Assembly: GCF_902167145.1 (NCBI RefSeq)
Contig: NC_050098.1
Span: 19,736,501 to 19,800,500 of the forward strand
Source of the DNA: Zea mays
Taxonomy: Eukaryota > Streptophyta > Magnoliopsida > Poales > Poaceae
Direction of reading: 5' to 3'
Length of the DNA: 64,000 bases
The notes below the pieces were generated by a model, which was given only the letters and a program-made list of their open reading frames with translations, did no database searches and was not told the origin of the DNA. The translations under genes and the position numbers were made by a program. Positions 12,114 to 20,505 of the stretch are shown piece after piece (positions within the stretch are counted from its first letter, which is position 1; every line of letters starts with the position of its first letter).

Positions 12114-13288
12114 TGAAAGGGAATTAGGCTTACACCTATTTCCTAATTGATTTTGGTGGTTGAATTGCCCAACACAAATATTTGGACTAACTAGTTTGCT
12201 CTAGTCTATAAGTTCTATAGATGCAAAAGGTTCACAATAAGCCAATAAAAAGACCAAGAAAGGGTTCAAACAAAGAGAGCAAAAGACAACCCGAAAGGCA
12301 CCCTGGTCTGGCGCACCGGACTGTCCGGTGCACCACCGGACAGTGTCCGGTGCACCAGGGGACTTCAGCTCGAACTCTTCACCTTCGGGAAAATCAGAGG
12401 GCGCTCCGCTATAATTCACCGGACTGTCCGGTGTGCCAGCGGAGCAACGGCTACTTCGCGCGCAACGGTCGACTGCAACGCATTAAATGCGCGCCTGCGC
12501 GCGCAGAGGACAGAGGACGCGCAGTTGGTGCACCGGACAGTCTACAGGACTTGTCCGGTGCACCACCGGATAGCCCAGAGGCCCCACAAGTCAGAGCTCC
12601 AACGGTCGAACCCCAACGGTCTGCTGACGTGGCTGGCGCACCGGACAGTGTCCGGTGGCGCACCGGACTGTCCGGTGCGCCATGCGACAGCAAACTTCCA
12701 ACGGCCACTTTGTGGTGGTTGGGGCTATAAATACCCCCAACCACCCCACATTCATTGGCATCCAAGTTTTCACTCTTCTACACCTTACAAGAGCTAGCAT
12801 TCAATACGAGACACACCAAAGAGATCAAATCCTCTCCCAACTCCACACAAAGCTTTAGTGATTAGAGAGAGTGATTTGTTGTGTTCATTTGAGCTCTTGC
12901 ACTTGAATTGCTTCTTTTCTTTCTCATTCTTCTTGTGACAACTCAATTGTAACCGAGGCAAGAGACACCAATTGTGTGGTGATCCTTGTGGGGACTTTGT
13001 GTCCCGTTTGATTGAGAAGAGAAGCTCACTCGGTCCGAGGGACCGTTTGAGAGAGGGAAAGGGTTGAAAGAGACCCGGTCTTGGTGACCACCTCAACGGG
13101 GAGTAGGTTTGCAAGAACCGAACCTCGGTAAAACAAATCATCGTGTCTCACTCTTTATTTGCTCACGATTTGTTTTGCGCCCTCTCTCTCGGACTCGTTC
13201 TTATTTCTAACGCTAACCCGGCTTGTAGTTGTGATTAAGTTTGTAAATTTCAGATTCGCGCTATTCACCCCCCTCTAGGCGGCTTTCA
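12114..13288 (+). repeat. 3' LTR of the plus-strand Sirevirus
   Basis: 1175 bp, TGAAAGGGAATTAGG to GGCGGCTTTCA. Homologous along its length to 4265-5377. It keeps the about 62-bp block at 12353-12418 that the 5' LTR lacks. The minus-strand Sirevirus LTRs hold related sequence (TCCGCTATAATTCACCGG), so the block is ancestral and the 5' LTR is the deleted one. The TATA-like GGGGCTATAAATACC is at about 12720-12734. Confidence 0.93.
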
Positions 13289-13293
13289 GTAAA

Positions 13294-14297
13294 GATATAT
13301 ATTAATAAAGCTCATACATCGATCGTCGGTAATGCACAATTATGATAGCTAGTCAGCTAGAGATTAAACAATTGACAATGTAACAACTGCAAGTATACAT
13401 GTCAGAAATAAACAAAGAAAATAGTTGTGGCAACAAATCAAAAGGCAAACATATAGCTCACCAAGTTAAATCTGACGTCGCTGACGGTCCCACTCAAACT
13501 GATGACACGACAAGTTTTGATATATTTAGAAAACAATATATAGAAAATTATTGGAGGAGATGAGTTTTTTATTTCTTATATTATTTGAGGTCTTACTAAA
13601 TCTAGGATTTAGGTTGTATAATTATACATAACTATTGTTGTTGCTCTGCTCTTACTAAGGTCACCGAAACTTGACATATCACAGTTATCTTTTGGGTGGT
13701 TCTATAGCCGTTGAAAATAACTTAATTTAAACCGTTCCCATAAAAATAATGTCTATTTTTTGTACCACACTTCTGACGAATATGTGCCTATTAAAATAAA
13801 TATATAGCCACCAAAAATAAATTATTTATAAAACAATTATTTTTTATGAATCTTGGCCGTCAAAAGTTTATGGATTTTGTACAGTGAGCAGACTGCGGAT
13901 CCACGTTTAAAGTGTGGAGGCCAAGCGGAGATGCAGGGACTAGTCTCATGTTACGGGCTGTTTGGTTTAGGGTTTTTTATGAGTTTTTATAAGAATATGA
14001 GTGTGAGAAGAATTTAAATAGAATATGAGTGTGAGAAGAATTTAAATATCGTGAGGATTATATGAGAAAGAAGATGAATAAATCTACAGGGTTTAAAATT
14101 TAGAAAGTAACAAATTCTTTTTATCGTGACGACTTGATCGATTATGTGTTTACATTGATTTTAACGGTTTTTATCAAAGCTATTCTCAAGAAACGGATTG
14201 AAAAGTTGTGCATTTGACAGGACAGTCCACGACCACTTCTAGCGGCCACAATCAGGGGAAAAAATCTGAAATAAACACGACCTATATTAACTTGCAT
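13294..14297. other. AT-rich intergenic DNA with a 28-bp tandem duplication
   Basis: No gene is seen. At 13993-14020 and 14021-14048 the same 28-bp unit (starting GAATATGAGTGTGAGAAG) is repeated head to tail. The surroundings (GGGCTGTTTGGTTTAGGG near 13957) look like the end of a Tourist-type element, but I could not pair a second terminus. Confidence 0.5.
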
Positions 14298-14920
14298 AAA
14301 GATGGCAATGAGAACCTGATCCTCAATTTTCCGCGGGAAATTCTTTCATTAAGAGCTAGTTTGGCACTCTTATTTCTCTACGAGATTTCCAATTTCCCAA
14401 AGAAAAATGAACTATTTTTTTTTTTGAGAAAATAAAAAACTTTGAGAAAATGGAGTTCCCAAACTAACCCTAAAAGATAGGATGGGGAAGTTTATTTCCT
14501 CATGGGTATGTAAATGAGGAAAAGTTTCCCGCGACGGGTAAACAGGGACGCATTCTAGTTCCCGCGGGGACTTGTTAAAATTATGTGGCAAAGTTTTTAT
14601 GTAATAATTAATTATAAAAAATAAAAATTTACTTTGTAAAGAGATTACTTATTAAATAAATATATTTATTTTGATGTACATATAACGATTTTTTACATCT
14701 AACAATATATAAGTGATAATATTTTATATTAATAACATATAAAGTATGTCCTAATTATAATTTAAATGGTGACAGAGATACCGACGGAGATTTATCCCCG
14801 TGTGGAACGGAAATGGAAAAAATTATAACCCCGCAAACATTCGTAGGATCCCACAGAGAAATTTTTCTATAGGATGAGAAGCTAAAACCAGAAGATGATG
14901 AATTCTGTATTGCCATCTCT
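14298..14920 (+). mobile_element. hAT-like non-autonomous element, copy 1
   Basis: Terminal sequences are inverted: AAAGATGGCAATG at the left and TATTGCCATCTCT at the right. The interior has G/C-rich subterminal blocks (CCCGCGGG, ATCCCCGTGTGG) around an AT-rich core. The core is clearly homologous to the reverse complement of 55647-56179; both share TTTTTATGTAATAATTA-like and TTTTTACATCTAAC strings. These are therefore two copies of one family in opposite orientation. No clean 8-bp duplication could be read. Short TIRs with inverted subterminal repeats suggest hAT, but the class is an inference. Confidence 0.6.
14353..14470. mobile_element. Tourist-like MITE, 118 bp, nested in the hAT-like element
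   Basis: Inverted termini GAGCTAGTTTGG (14353) and CCAAACTAACCC (ending 14470), flanked by TAA on both sides (14350-14352 and 14471-14473). A 3-bp TAA/TTA duplication and a TTTGG-type TIR are the signature of Tourist/PIF MITEs. The AT-rich middle has a poly-T run and no coding capacity. Confidence 0.8.
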
Positions 14921-15603
14921 AACCTTACGCTACGCTGTATAATTCCTAAACGAAGAGCACAAATGCACAATACGAGCCGCAATTCCAGCGCCTTTTGCTT
15001 TTGGCGGGGAGCACAATACGACCATAGGTTATAGCGCTCCCCGACGCTCAGCTATGCCTATACCACATCTTTGTCGCCTAGACGACGCCTCGTAAACCGT
15101 GCTTGTGAAAAAATATCCATGGAGCCTGCAATTCACGGTGCTTTCATGTAGCCGTTTCTTTTTTTAAAGATCTTTGAAGTAGCTTCGAGAACTAATAAAC
15201 ACAAGCCCCACTTATAATTCTTTACGCGACAGATTGACAGTACATGAAGAAAGGGAGACCAAGGCATCTTTTACGCCAGACAAGACAACTACACAAAGCA
15301 GATCAAAAAAGCGAGAGACATCCAGTTAACTGAAGTCTCCCCCCGAGCCCGACCTTGTTCACCCGTTCAATGGACAGGGCAGCCAGCAATACGGAGGAGG
15401 CCCTGATGATCCACACCCACTCTGCATCCTCAACTCCTACTGCCCTCCACTCCAAGTGCCCCTGAAGGACTGATGAAAACAAGCGTACCGAAGCTAAAAA
15501 CACAAACAGCCACTCTCTCTGCTTGTTTACGGTGGCTAACTGTTTGCCCAACTCCATGCGCAGCGCACGCGTTGCGCGCTCCAGCACGGACCGATGGACG
15601 GCA

Positions 15604-16062
15604 CTAATACCTTTCGCGATAGGCTGCAGCGGTCGCAGCCGGGTAGTAGGAATCCGCGGCGTCCTCCTTGCGGGCAGGCGGCTGTGCGCGTTCGTAGTCG
15701 TGGCGCGGCGCGGCGCGTGCTCCATGGCCATCGGCGGCAGCGACCCTGCCGTTCGGCGCCTCGGGCTGCTGCTTCAGCGCCCCGTCGCCGTCGGCGGCTT
15801 CGGCTGCGTACGGGTACGCCGATTTCGCCTGCGCGCCGGTGGCGCCATGATGCGCGGGGCCTCTCCTCGCGTCGTTGGACGCCTTGCGGTCCGCCTCGGC
15901 AGCCGCGCTGTAGTGCGCAGGCCGGTAGTGGCCGTCGCCGTTGTAGTGGCTGCCGTTGCGCTGCGCGGGCGGCGGCGGCGGCGGCTGTGCCCTGCTCGCG
16001 GGGGCAAGGTCGTCGTCGTCGGTGTGGGGCATGCAGAGCCAGCAGTCGATCGGGAAGCACAT
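15604..16062 (-). CDS. Possible small gene: Ala/Pro/His-rich protein of unknown function
   Basis: I do not recognise this protein. I choose ATG at 16062-16060 (stop TAG 15606-15604), giving 152 residues. The frame is open further upstream to 16353, but a TATA-like TATATA at 16291-16284 would put the transcript start near 16255, inside that extension, so the internal ATG fits better with a roughly 195-nt leader. The N-terminus MCFPIDCWLCMPHTDDDD has three cysteines and an acidic run. A proline run follows, then a His/Tyr/Ala-rich body ending in AYRERY. GC content is far above the flanks, as in grass coding exons. All six frames are open in such GC-rich DNA, so coding is plausible, not shown. 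A downstream AT-richer stretch to about 15170 would be its 3' UTR. Confidence 0.4.
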   Translation of the reverse strand: MCFPIDCWLCMPHTDDDDLAPASRAQPPPPPPAQRNGSHYNGDGHYRPAHYSAAAEADRKASNDARRGPAHHGATGAQAKSAYPYAAEAADGDGALKQQPEAPNGRVAAADGHGARAAPRHDYERAQPPARKEDAADSYYPAATAAAYRERY

Positions 16063-16283
16063 TCTTGGGTGCCCTGCCGCGGCGGACGACGGTGGCTGGT
16101 GTTGGCCGCCCTCGACGTCTACCGGGCCGCTGCCTTGCTCCTTGCTGCTTGCTTGTAGTGGAATGGATCGCTGCGCTATGCTAGCTGTTGCAGTGGAATG
16201 GATCAGAGTTGCTTGCAGGCCACTAGCACTAGGCGTTGGTTCTTGGTGGTGGCCTGGATACCGGTGTGCCGTAGTGGGGGCAG

Positions 16284-16291
16284 CATATATA
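16284..16291 (-). promoter_or_regulatory. TATA-like box upstream of the minus-strand small ORF
   Basis: On the minus strand the sequence reads CCGTATATATGCTGCC. It lies about 220 bp before the chosen ATG at 16062. No other core promoter signal was identified. Confidence 0.35.
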
Positions 16292-16324
16292 CGGACGGGG
16301 GCGCAACTTGTGCGTGAAGCCTTG

Positions 16325-16352
16325 AGGGCGAGGGCGAGGGCGAGGGCGAGCA
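16325..16352 (+). repeat. (GAGGGC)n hexanucleotide microsatellite
   Basis: Four to five tandem GAGGGC units. A short GTGTGG repeat follows at about 16380-16397. Confidence 0.75.
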
Positions 16353-16611
16353 ACAGCCGTGTGGCCTCACCGCCTCCCTGTGGGTGTGGGTGTGGATACG
16401 GAGGCGAAAGCCAGTTCGCCAGTTAGGCGCGGCCCGGTGACTCGCCGGTGCTCGGTGCTGGTCCTGGTCCTGGTCTGCTCCAGCCTCCAGGTCGTGGTCG
16501 TCTACCACCGTATCGAGCTATAGCTCGACCTCGGTTCGGTTCACACGCGTCGTCCCACCGCACCTCTATCGTGGCGACGAGTCCTGAGTCGTAACCCCGA
16601 CTAGAGCTGAA

Positions 16612-17103
16612 AAAAAAACTCGAGTTCGACGAACTGGCTCGAGCTCGCAGCAGTCCAGCTTGGTTCGGCTCGACCCTTAAAACGAGTTCAAGTCGAGCCT
16701 GTTTTTGTGACTCGTAAAAAGAACGATCCAGTTCGGCTCGGTGTAGCTCGCGAGTTAGCTCGTGACTCGATCCAACAACAATTTGTTACATAAAATCTTA
16801 ATTAGCATATAATATTAATATCAAATAGACAATAATTTATATTATTTAAGATTACTATAAAAAATAATCTAGTTTTTATATTATATTAGTGTTATATCTA
16901 TTTTACTAATTTAAAATATGTTATTTAAAGTATTTTTAAGATTTTATATTATAATTTAGAGAGTAGATTTACGTTTATGACTAGGCTTGTTGGCTCGGTG
17001 AACCGAGCTGAGCCGAGCTGCTTTTTCGAGCTCGCCAAATGGGACGAGCCAATCTCGACTCGTTACATGAGCGAGCCGAACCGAGCTTGCTCGCTTCCAC
17101 CCC
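16612..17103. repeat. CTCGAG-rich non-autonomous repeat element
   Basis: The two ends are dense in short inverted copies of GAGCTCG/CGAGCC/TCGGCTCG (16620-16770 and 16980-17100), with an AT-rich core between (16775-16970). This is the layout of a non-autonomous DNA element with subterminal repeats, probably hAT-like. I could not define exact ends or a target duplication. Confidence 0.45.
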
Positions 17104-18360
17104 AACCCCTGACGTCTGTCCCGTGCGTCATCGACATTCGACAAGGCCGGCCGGGGCTGTGTGTAATGGGTGCGCGTCCCCATCGCGGGTGCCTGGCCGG
17201 CGGGTCTGCGGCAGCCGGCCAGCAGCGGTGGCATGATGCCGCACGGGACGGGTTCAGAATCAGCTTCAGCAGGTGCAGTAGTGGGAGGGAGGCCGGTGGT
17301 GCGGCCTGCAGTCACGTCCGCGTCTCCTTGGCCCCCCTATTCCCCTTCTATCACCTCGAGTGCCGATTGTTTATTTGTTCATCATCAGATATCTATTGCA
17401 AGGAACGGCTTTGGCAGATCTAGATATTATTAGCAATACATGTAGTCCTGAATTTAGACAGAATCTATTGCTTATAATCTAATGATCTGCTCACTTGGGA
17501 GAGGGACGAGTACATGTTTGAGTCGTTTACATATTACGCATCAGGGTCCGTTACCGGTTACCACATATGAATAACCACGCAACCTACTTGAGTCTACATC
17601 TAGTAGAGATGGCAAAACGGACCAGGCTGGGCCATCAAGCCCGCGGACTCGTTTCTCTATCCGAGCCTATCCTCTGCGTGCCTAAACGGGCCGGCCTGAC
17701 TCAATAAACACGAAAAAAGCGGGCCAAAAAACAAGCTAAGCGGACCGGTAAGCACGATTTAGTGTAAAAAAGCGGGTTTAACGGGTTTAGAGGTAAACGA
17801 GTCGTGTCGGGCTAGCCCGCGGGGTTAGTTTCCTGTCCGAGCCAGCTCGCTTATTCGTGCCGGGACAGCCCGGACCCGTATAAAAGTGGACTGGTAGCAT
17901 GCCAAAAAAACGTGCTTTGGGCCGGGCTTTCATGCTCCGGTCTTTGTGTACATCTATAACCTCTAGGTGTCAAGAGTCATCATACAAAAGCCCAACAATG
18001 GGGTGTAAGAAAGTCTCCGATCATTATATTAAAAGAAGACCATAGATCAAGAACGTCCTAACTCTTATCCCATACATACACAACGACATCATAGCCTATA
18101 TAAGAACAAATCACGACCAGTGCCGGACTTTAGACATGTGTTTTAGCGTGGTATGAACAAGGGTACGTGATTTTGTCTTATTTAAAAGATATCGATCCGG
18201 TTGTCCAATATGATTTGATCTTTGCCATCTTCATCATCCGAAGACTTTCTTTCATGTAGAGCCTTCTTTAGGCCTACTGGATGAGTCCATGGACCCACAT
18301 GTCATGATCCTATTAGTTAATCGACATTTAAATACCCCTGACATATATTCTTAATAATAC
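17104..18360. other. Intergenic DNA, with a GGGCC-rich repeat at about 17607-17960
   Basis: No gene is supported. The 17607-17960 part starts GAGATGGCAAAACGG and is rich in GGGCC/CCGGCC/AGCCCG strings on both strands. It ends near GTACATCTATAAC. This resembles another short non-autonomous element, but no TSD could be read. The rest (17104-17600 and 17960-18360) shows nothing recognisable. Confidence 0.4.
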
Positions 18361-18368
18361 TATTATTA

Positions 18369-18640
18369 TGAAATTTGACTATGAGAAAGCTTATGATCAT
18401 GTAAGGGCTTGTTTGGTTCTATCCCAATCCATATGGATTGATGGGGATTAAGGGGTTTCAATCACTAGTAAGTTAAAATTTCTCCCAATCCGTATTAATT
18501 CCGCTCCAATCCATATAGATTGAAAATAACCGAACAAGCACTAAACTATTATTGGATCGAAGATTTCCTACAATCTAGAGGTTTTAGCACTAAGCGGAGG
18601 AGTTGTATCATGACAGGATTAAAGGTTGATTCTATTTATT
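18369..18640 (+). pseudogene. Non-LTR (LINE) reverse transcriptase fragment split by a MITE
   Basis: Codons 18369-18401 read MKFDYEKAYDH, a close match to the LINE RT core motif (K-x-D-F/Y-E-K-A-Y-D). If the MITE at 18405-18541 and one TAA copy are skipped, the frame continues as V-N-Y-Y-W-I-E-D-F-L-Q-S-R-G-F, the next expected RT segment. The MITE therefore entered an existing LINE. The sequence after about 18600 no longer resembles RT. A LINE-like tail sits at 19190-19236. The remnant is far too short to function. Confidence 0.65.
18405..18541. mobile_element. Tourist-like MITE, 137 bp, inserted in the LINE fragment
   Basis: Inverted termini GGGCTTGTTTGGTT (18405) and AACCGAACAAGCAC (ending 18541), flanked by TAA (18402-18404 and 18542-18544). 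The interior has inverted CCAATCCATATGGATTG-type sequence. It has no coding capacity. Confidence 0.85.
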
Positions 18641-19189
18641 TGAGGCCCAATGAAGAAAGCCGATTCAAATACAAAGGGCTATCGAAGAGTAGATCCGGGA
18701 ATGGAATGGATCCCGGCCGATCCCTGGAGGCGGTTACTGACCACCGAAAGCTTTCAGTATTTGTTAGACGCTCTCTTCTTTTTAGCAGTCATTACCACCA
18801 AGATCTCGCGAGACGTTGGAATTGTTATGAGGATGGACTTCGGTATAGTGCGAGCCGCGCTAGCTGTTGGAGGTTATGATAATTCACATCGCGTGGAGAT
18901 TATTGGGCGGGATCAATATGTGAGGGGGCAAAAGCTGTTTGTAAATCAGACAGTTATCAACATCTCTTTTCGAGTTGACTAGTACAAGGCATGAAGTTAG
19001 TGCTGCAAGAAGATCTTGTGGAAGGATTGTTTGCCTCTCTGCATATTCAGCTTTGGCTGGATTGGATGGAACTCGGCATATCTAGAGACGAACGAAAAGC
19101 ACTGGTTTAATGGATCAGTTATCCACGCCTCTATATGCTCATTCCTTGTGTCATTTTATTCAAAAAAAAGAAGTGATTATTCCCCGTAG

Positions 19190-19236
19190 GCAGGCACAAC
19201 AACAACAAAACCTTTTTTGTCCCAAGCACGTTGGGT
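19190..19236 (+). repeat. Grass LINE/SINE-type 3' tail
   Basis: Contains (ACA)n followed by AACCTTTTTTGTCCCAAGC and GTTGGGTAGG. In my memory this conserved tail ends many grass non-LTR elements. It abuts the gypsy LTR at 19240, so the older non-LTR element was probably truncated by, or was the target of, that insertion. Confidence 0.45.
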
Positions 19237-19301
19237 AGGTGTTGACACCTTTTTAGAGCGACAATCACTCAATAGGAACAGCGGCGGTGCTCTGCACAGG
19301 G

Positions 19302-19334
19302 CGGACGGTCCGCGGCTAGGAGCCGGACGGTCCG
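19302..19334. repeat. 33-bp paired-palindrome module, LTR copy a
   Basis: Two copies of CGGACGGTCCG (19302-19312 and 19324-19334) separated by 11 bp; centres at 19307 and 19329, 22 bp apart. The spacer CGGCTAGGAGC differs from those of the other modules. Confidence 0.85.
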
Positions 19335-19371
19335 TGACCTGGTGCGAGTCTAGGGTTTCCTACCTGACGGC

Positions 19372-19404
19372 CGGACGGTCCGCGCCCTAGGGCCGGACGG
19401 TCCA
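19372..19404. repeat. 33-bp paired-palindrome module, LTR copy b
   Basis: CGGACGGTCCG at 19372-19382 and CGGACGGTCCA at 19394-19404; centres 22 bp apart. The spacer CGCCCTAGGGC is itself nearly palindromic, so the whole module can fold. Confidence 0.85.
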
Positions 19405-19786
19405 AGCGTGCGCAGAGGCGGCGAAAGATCGCCGGCGACGCCTGGATCTCGCTCCCGGAGGGACCCTGTCGGGGAGGAAAGATCCTAGGAGTTGTCTAGG
19501 CTCGGGCAGGCCGACCTAGACTCCTCTAATCGACGTAGAGTCGAAGAGAAGCGGAGAATTCGAGGATTGAAAAACTAAACCTAAACTAGACTAGAACTAC
19601 TCCTAGGATAAGATGTAAATTGTATTGATTGAAAGTTCGATTGATAATTCCAAATCGGTCGTATACCTCTCTATTTATAGAGGAGGGGGGCTGGACCCTT
19701 TACAAACTAATTTCCGAGTTATTTCCGCGAATATAGTTAACAACCGTAGCACAAAACTCGGAACCCTAAACTGCTCTACGCTTGCG

Positions 19787-19819
19787 CGGACCGTCCGGCC
19801 CACAGGCGCGGACCGTCCG
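19787..19819. repeat. 33-bp paired-palindrome module, LTR copy c (U3)
   Basis: CGGACCGTCCG at 19787-19797 and 19809-19819, centres 22 bp apart, spacer GCCCACAGGCG. Two further palindromes follow with centres at about 19830 and 19851 (21 bp apart), forming a degenerate second pair. These lie upstream of the TATA box in the LTR's own orientation. Confidence 0.85.
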
Positions 19820-19879
19820 GACCGTGGACCGTCCGGCCTCAGGGCCGGACCGTCCGACCTCTCAATTTGATGCCCAACA

Positions 19880-19898
19880 TATGCCCCCTGCCTTTTGG
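19880..19898 (-). other. Polypurine tract of the old gypsy element
   Basis: On the minus strand CCAAAAGGCAGGGGGCATA sits directly before the LTR start at 19879. This is the normal site of plus-strand priming and confirms that the element reads on the minus strand. Confidence 0.8.
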
Positions 19899-19929
19899 TG
19901 GAGCTGAGCAAACCAAAAGCATCATAACA

Positions 19930-20505
19930 CGATGTGATTACATCGGTTTTCTTAAGCATCTTGCCACATACTAGGATGGTACTGCTTGAGGAAACGTCCA
20001 TTCAAAGCCTTGGACAAATCCTTGCCTTGTAATGTTTGTCGTAAATAGGCGTTACCAGACATTACCTGTTTTACTTTATAAGGACCCTTCTAGCTTGGCG
20101 ACCATTTCCCAAACTTTTGGTCTTTATTCCTTAGAGGCAGGATGGTCTTCCACATCAGGTCCCCTACTTGAAATGACTTTGCTTTGACCTTCTTGTTGTA
20201 GGCTTTGGCTACCATGATCTTGTTCTTTTCTATTGCTCCCAAAGCTATCACCCTCTTGTCGGTCACCTCATCAATATTATCCATCATTGAATTATAATAA
20301 TCAATGACGGTTAGATCATTTTGTCTCGCGCACCTGACAGCATTCAAACTTATTTCCACAGACAACACTGCTTCCTGCCCATAGACAAGCTCAAAAGGAG
20401 ATACTCTGGTAGAACTATGTTTAGATATTCTGTGAGCCCATAAAGCTTCGGACAAAATCTTATGCCAATGCTTAGGATTATCGGATATCTTCTTTTTATC
20501 AACTT
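19930..20505 (-). pseudogene. Integrase C-terminus of the old gypsy element (after the Sirevirus insertion)
   Basis: The open part 20455-20090 reads ALWAHRISKHSSTRVSPFELVYGQEAV, the conserved end of a Ty3/gypsy integrase core, then the chromodomain-like/GPY region (KSFQVGDLMWK). TAG just after residues GKWSPS (about 20089) replaces an expected tryptophan codon. The frame then continues with family-like sequence (EGPYKVKQVMSG to MWQDA) to about 19930. Together with 30028-31145 it forms one integrase gene whose two halves flank the Sirevirus and its AACTT duplication without loss of codons. Confidence 0.82.

Larger units (their letters stand above)
4265..13288 (+). mobile_element. Sirevirus (Ty1/copia, Opie/Ji-type), complete but defective
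   Basis: A full-length 9.0-kb LTR retrotransposon flanked by perfect 5-bp duplications GTAAA (4260-4264 and 13289-13293). Order: 5' LTR 4265-5377; primer binding site for initiator tRNA-Met 5380-5391; gag 5426-8056; pol in the order protease, integrase, RT, RNase H 8070-11311 (copia order); a non-coding tail with repeated polypurine tracts; 3' LTR 12114-13288. Large gag, copia domain order, palindrome-rich LTRs and multiple polypurine tracts match the maize Sirevirus group. Gag and pol carry several stops and frameshifts relative to the intact relative at 20506-30027, so this copy cannot make its proteins. Its LTRs have diverged visibly, so it is older than that relative. Confidence 0.95.
19240..19879 (-). 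repeat. 3' LTR of the old gypsy element
   Basis: 640 bp, TGTTGACACC...CCCAACA on the plus strand, so on its own strand it runs TGTTGGG to GTCAACA. A TATA box CTCTATAAATAGAG lies at about 19683-19670, facing left. Palindromic CGGACCGTCCG blocks occur on both sides of the TATA box. Only this LTR remains in the window, so no TSD can be tested. Confidence 0.88.

Noticed and set aside
11786..12127. 113-codon ORF after Sirevirus pol, considered as an envelope-like gene
   Set aside because: No signal peptide, transmembrane segment or conservation in the young copy; the stretch carries polypurine tracts and LTR sequence.
18601..18982. ORFs after the LINE fragment, considered as possible organelle-derived DNA
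   Set aside because: I could not match the text to any organelle gene with confidence, and the similarity to LINE RT ends at about 18600.
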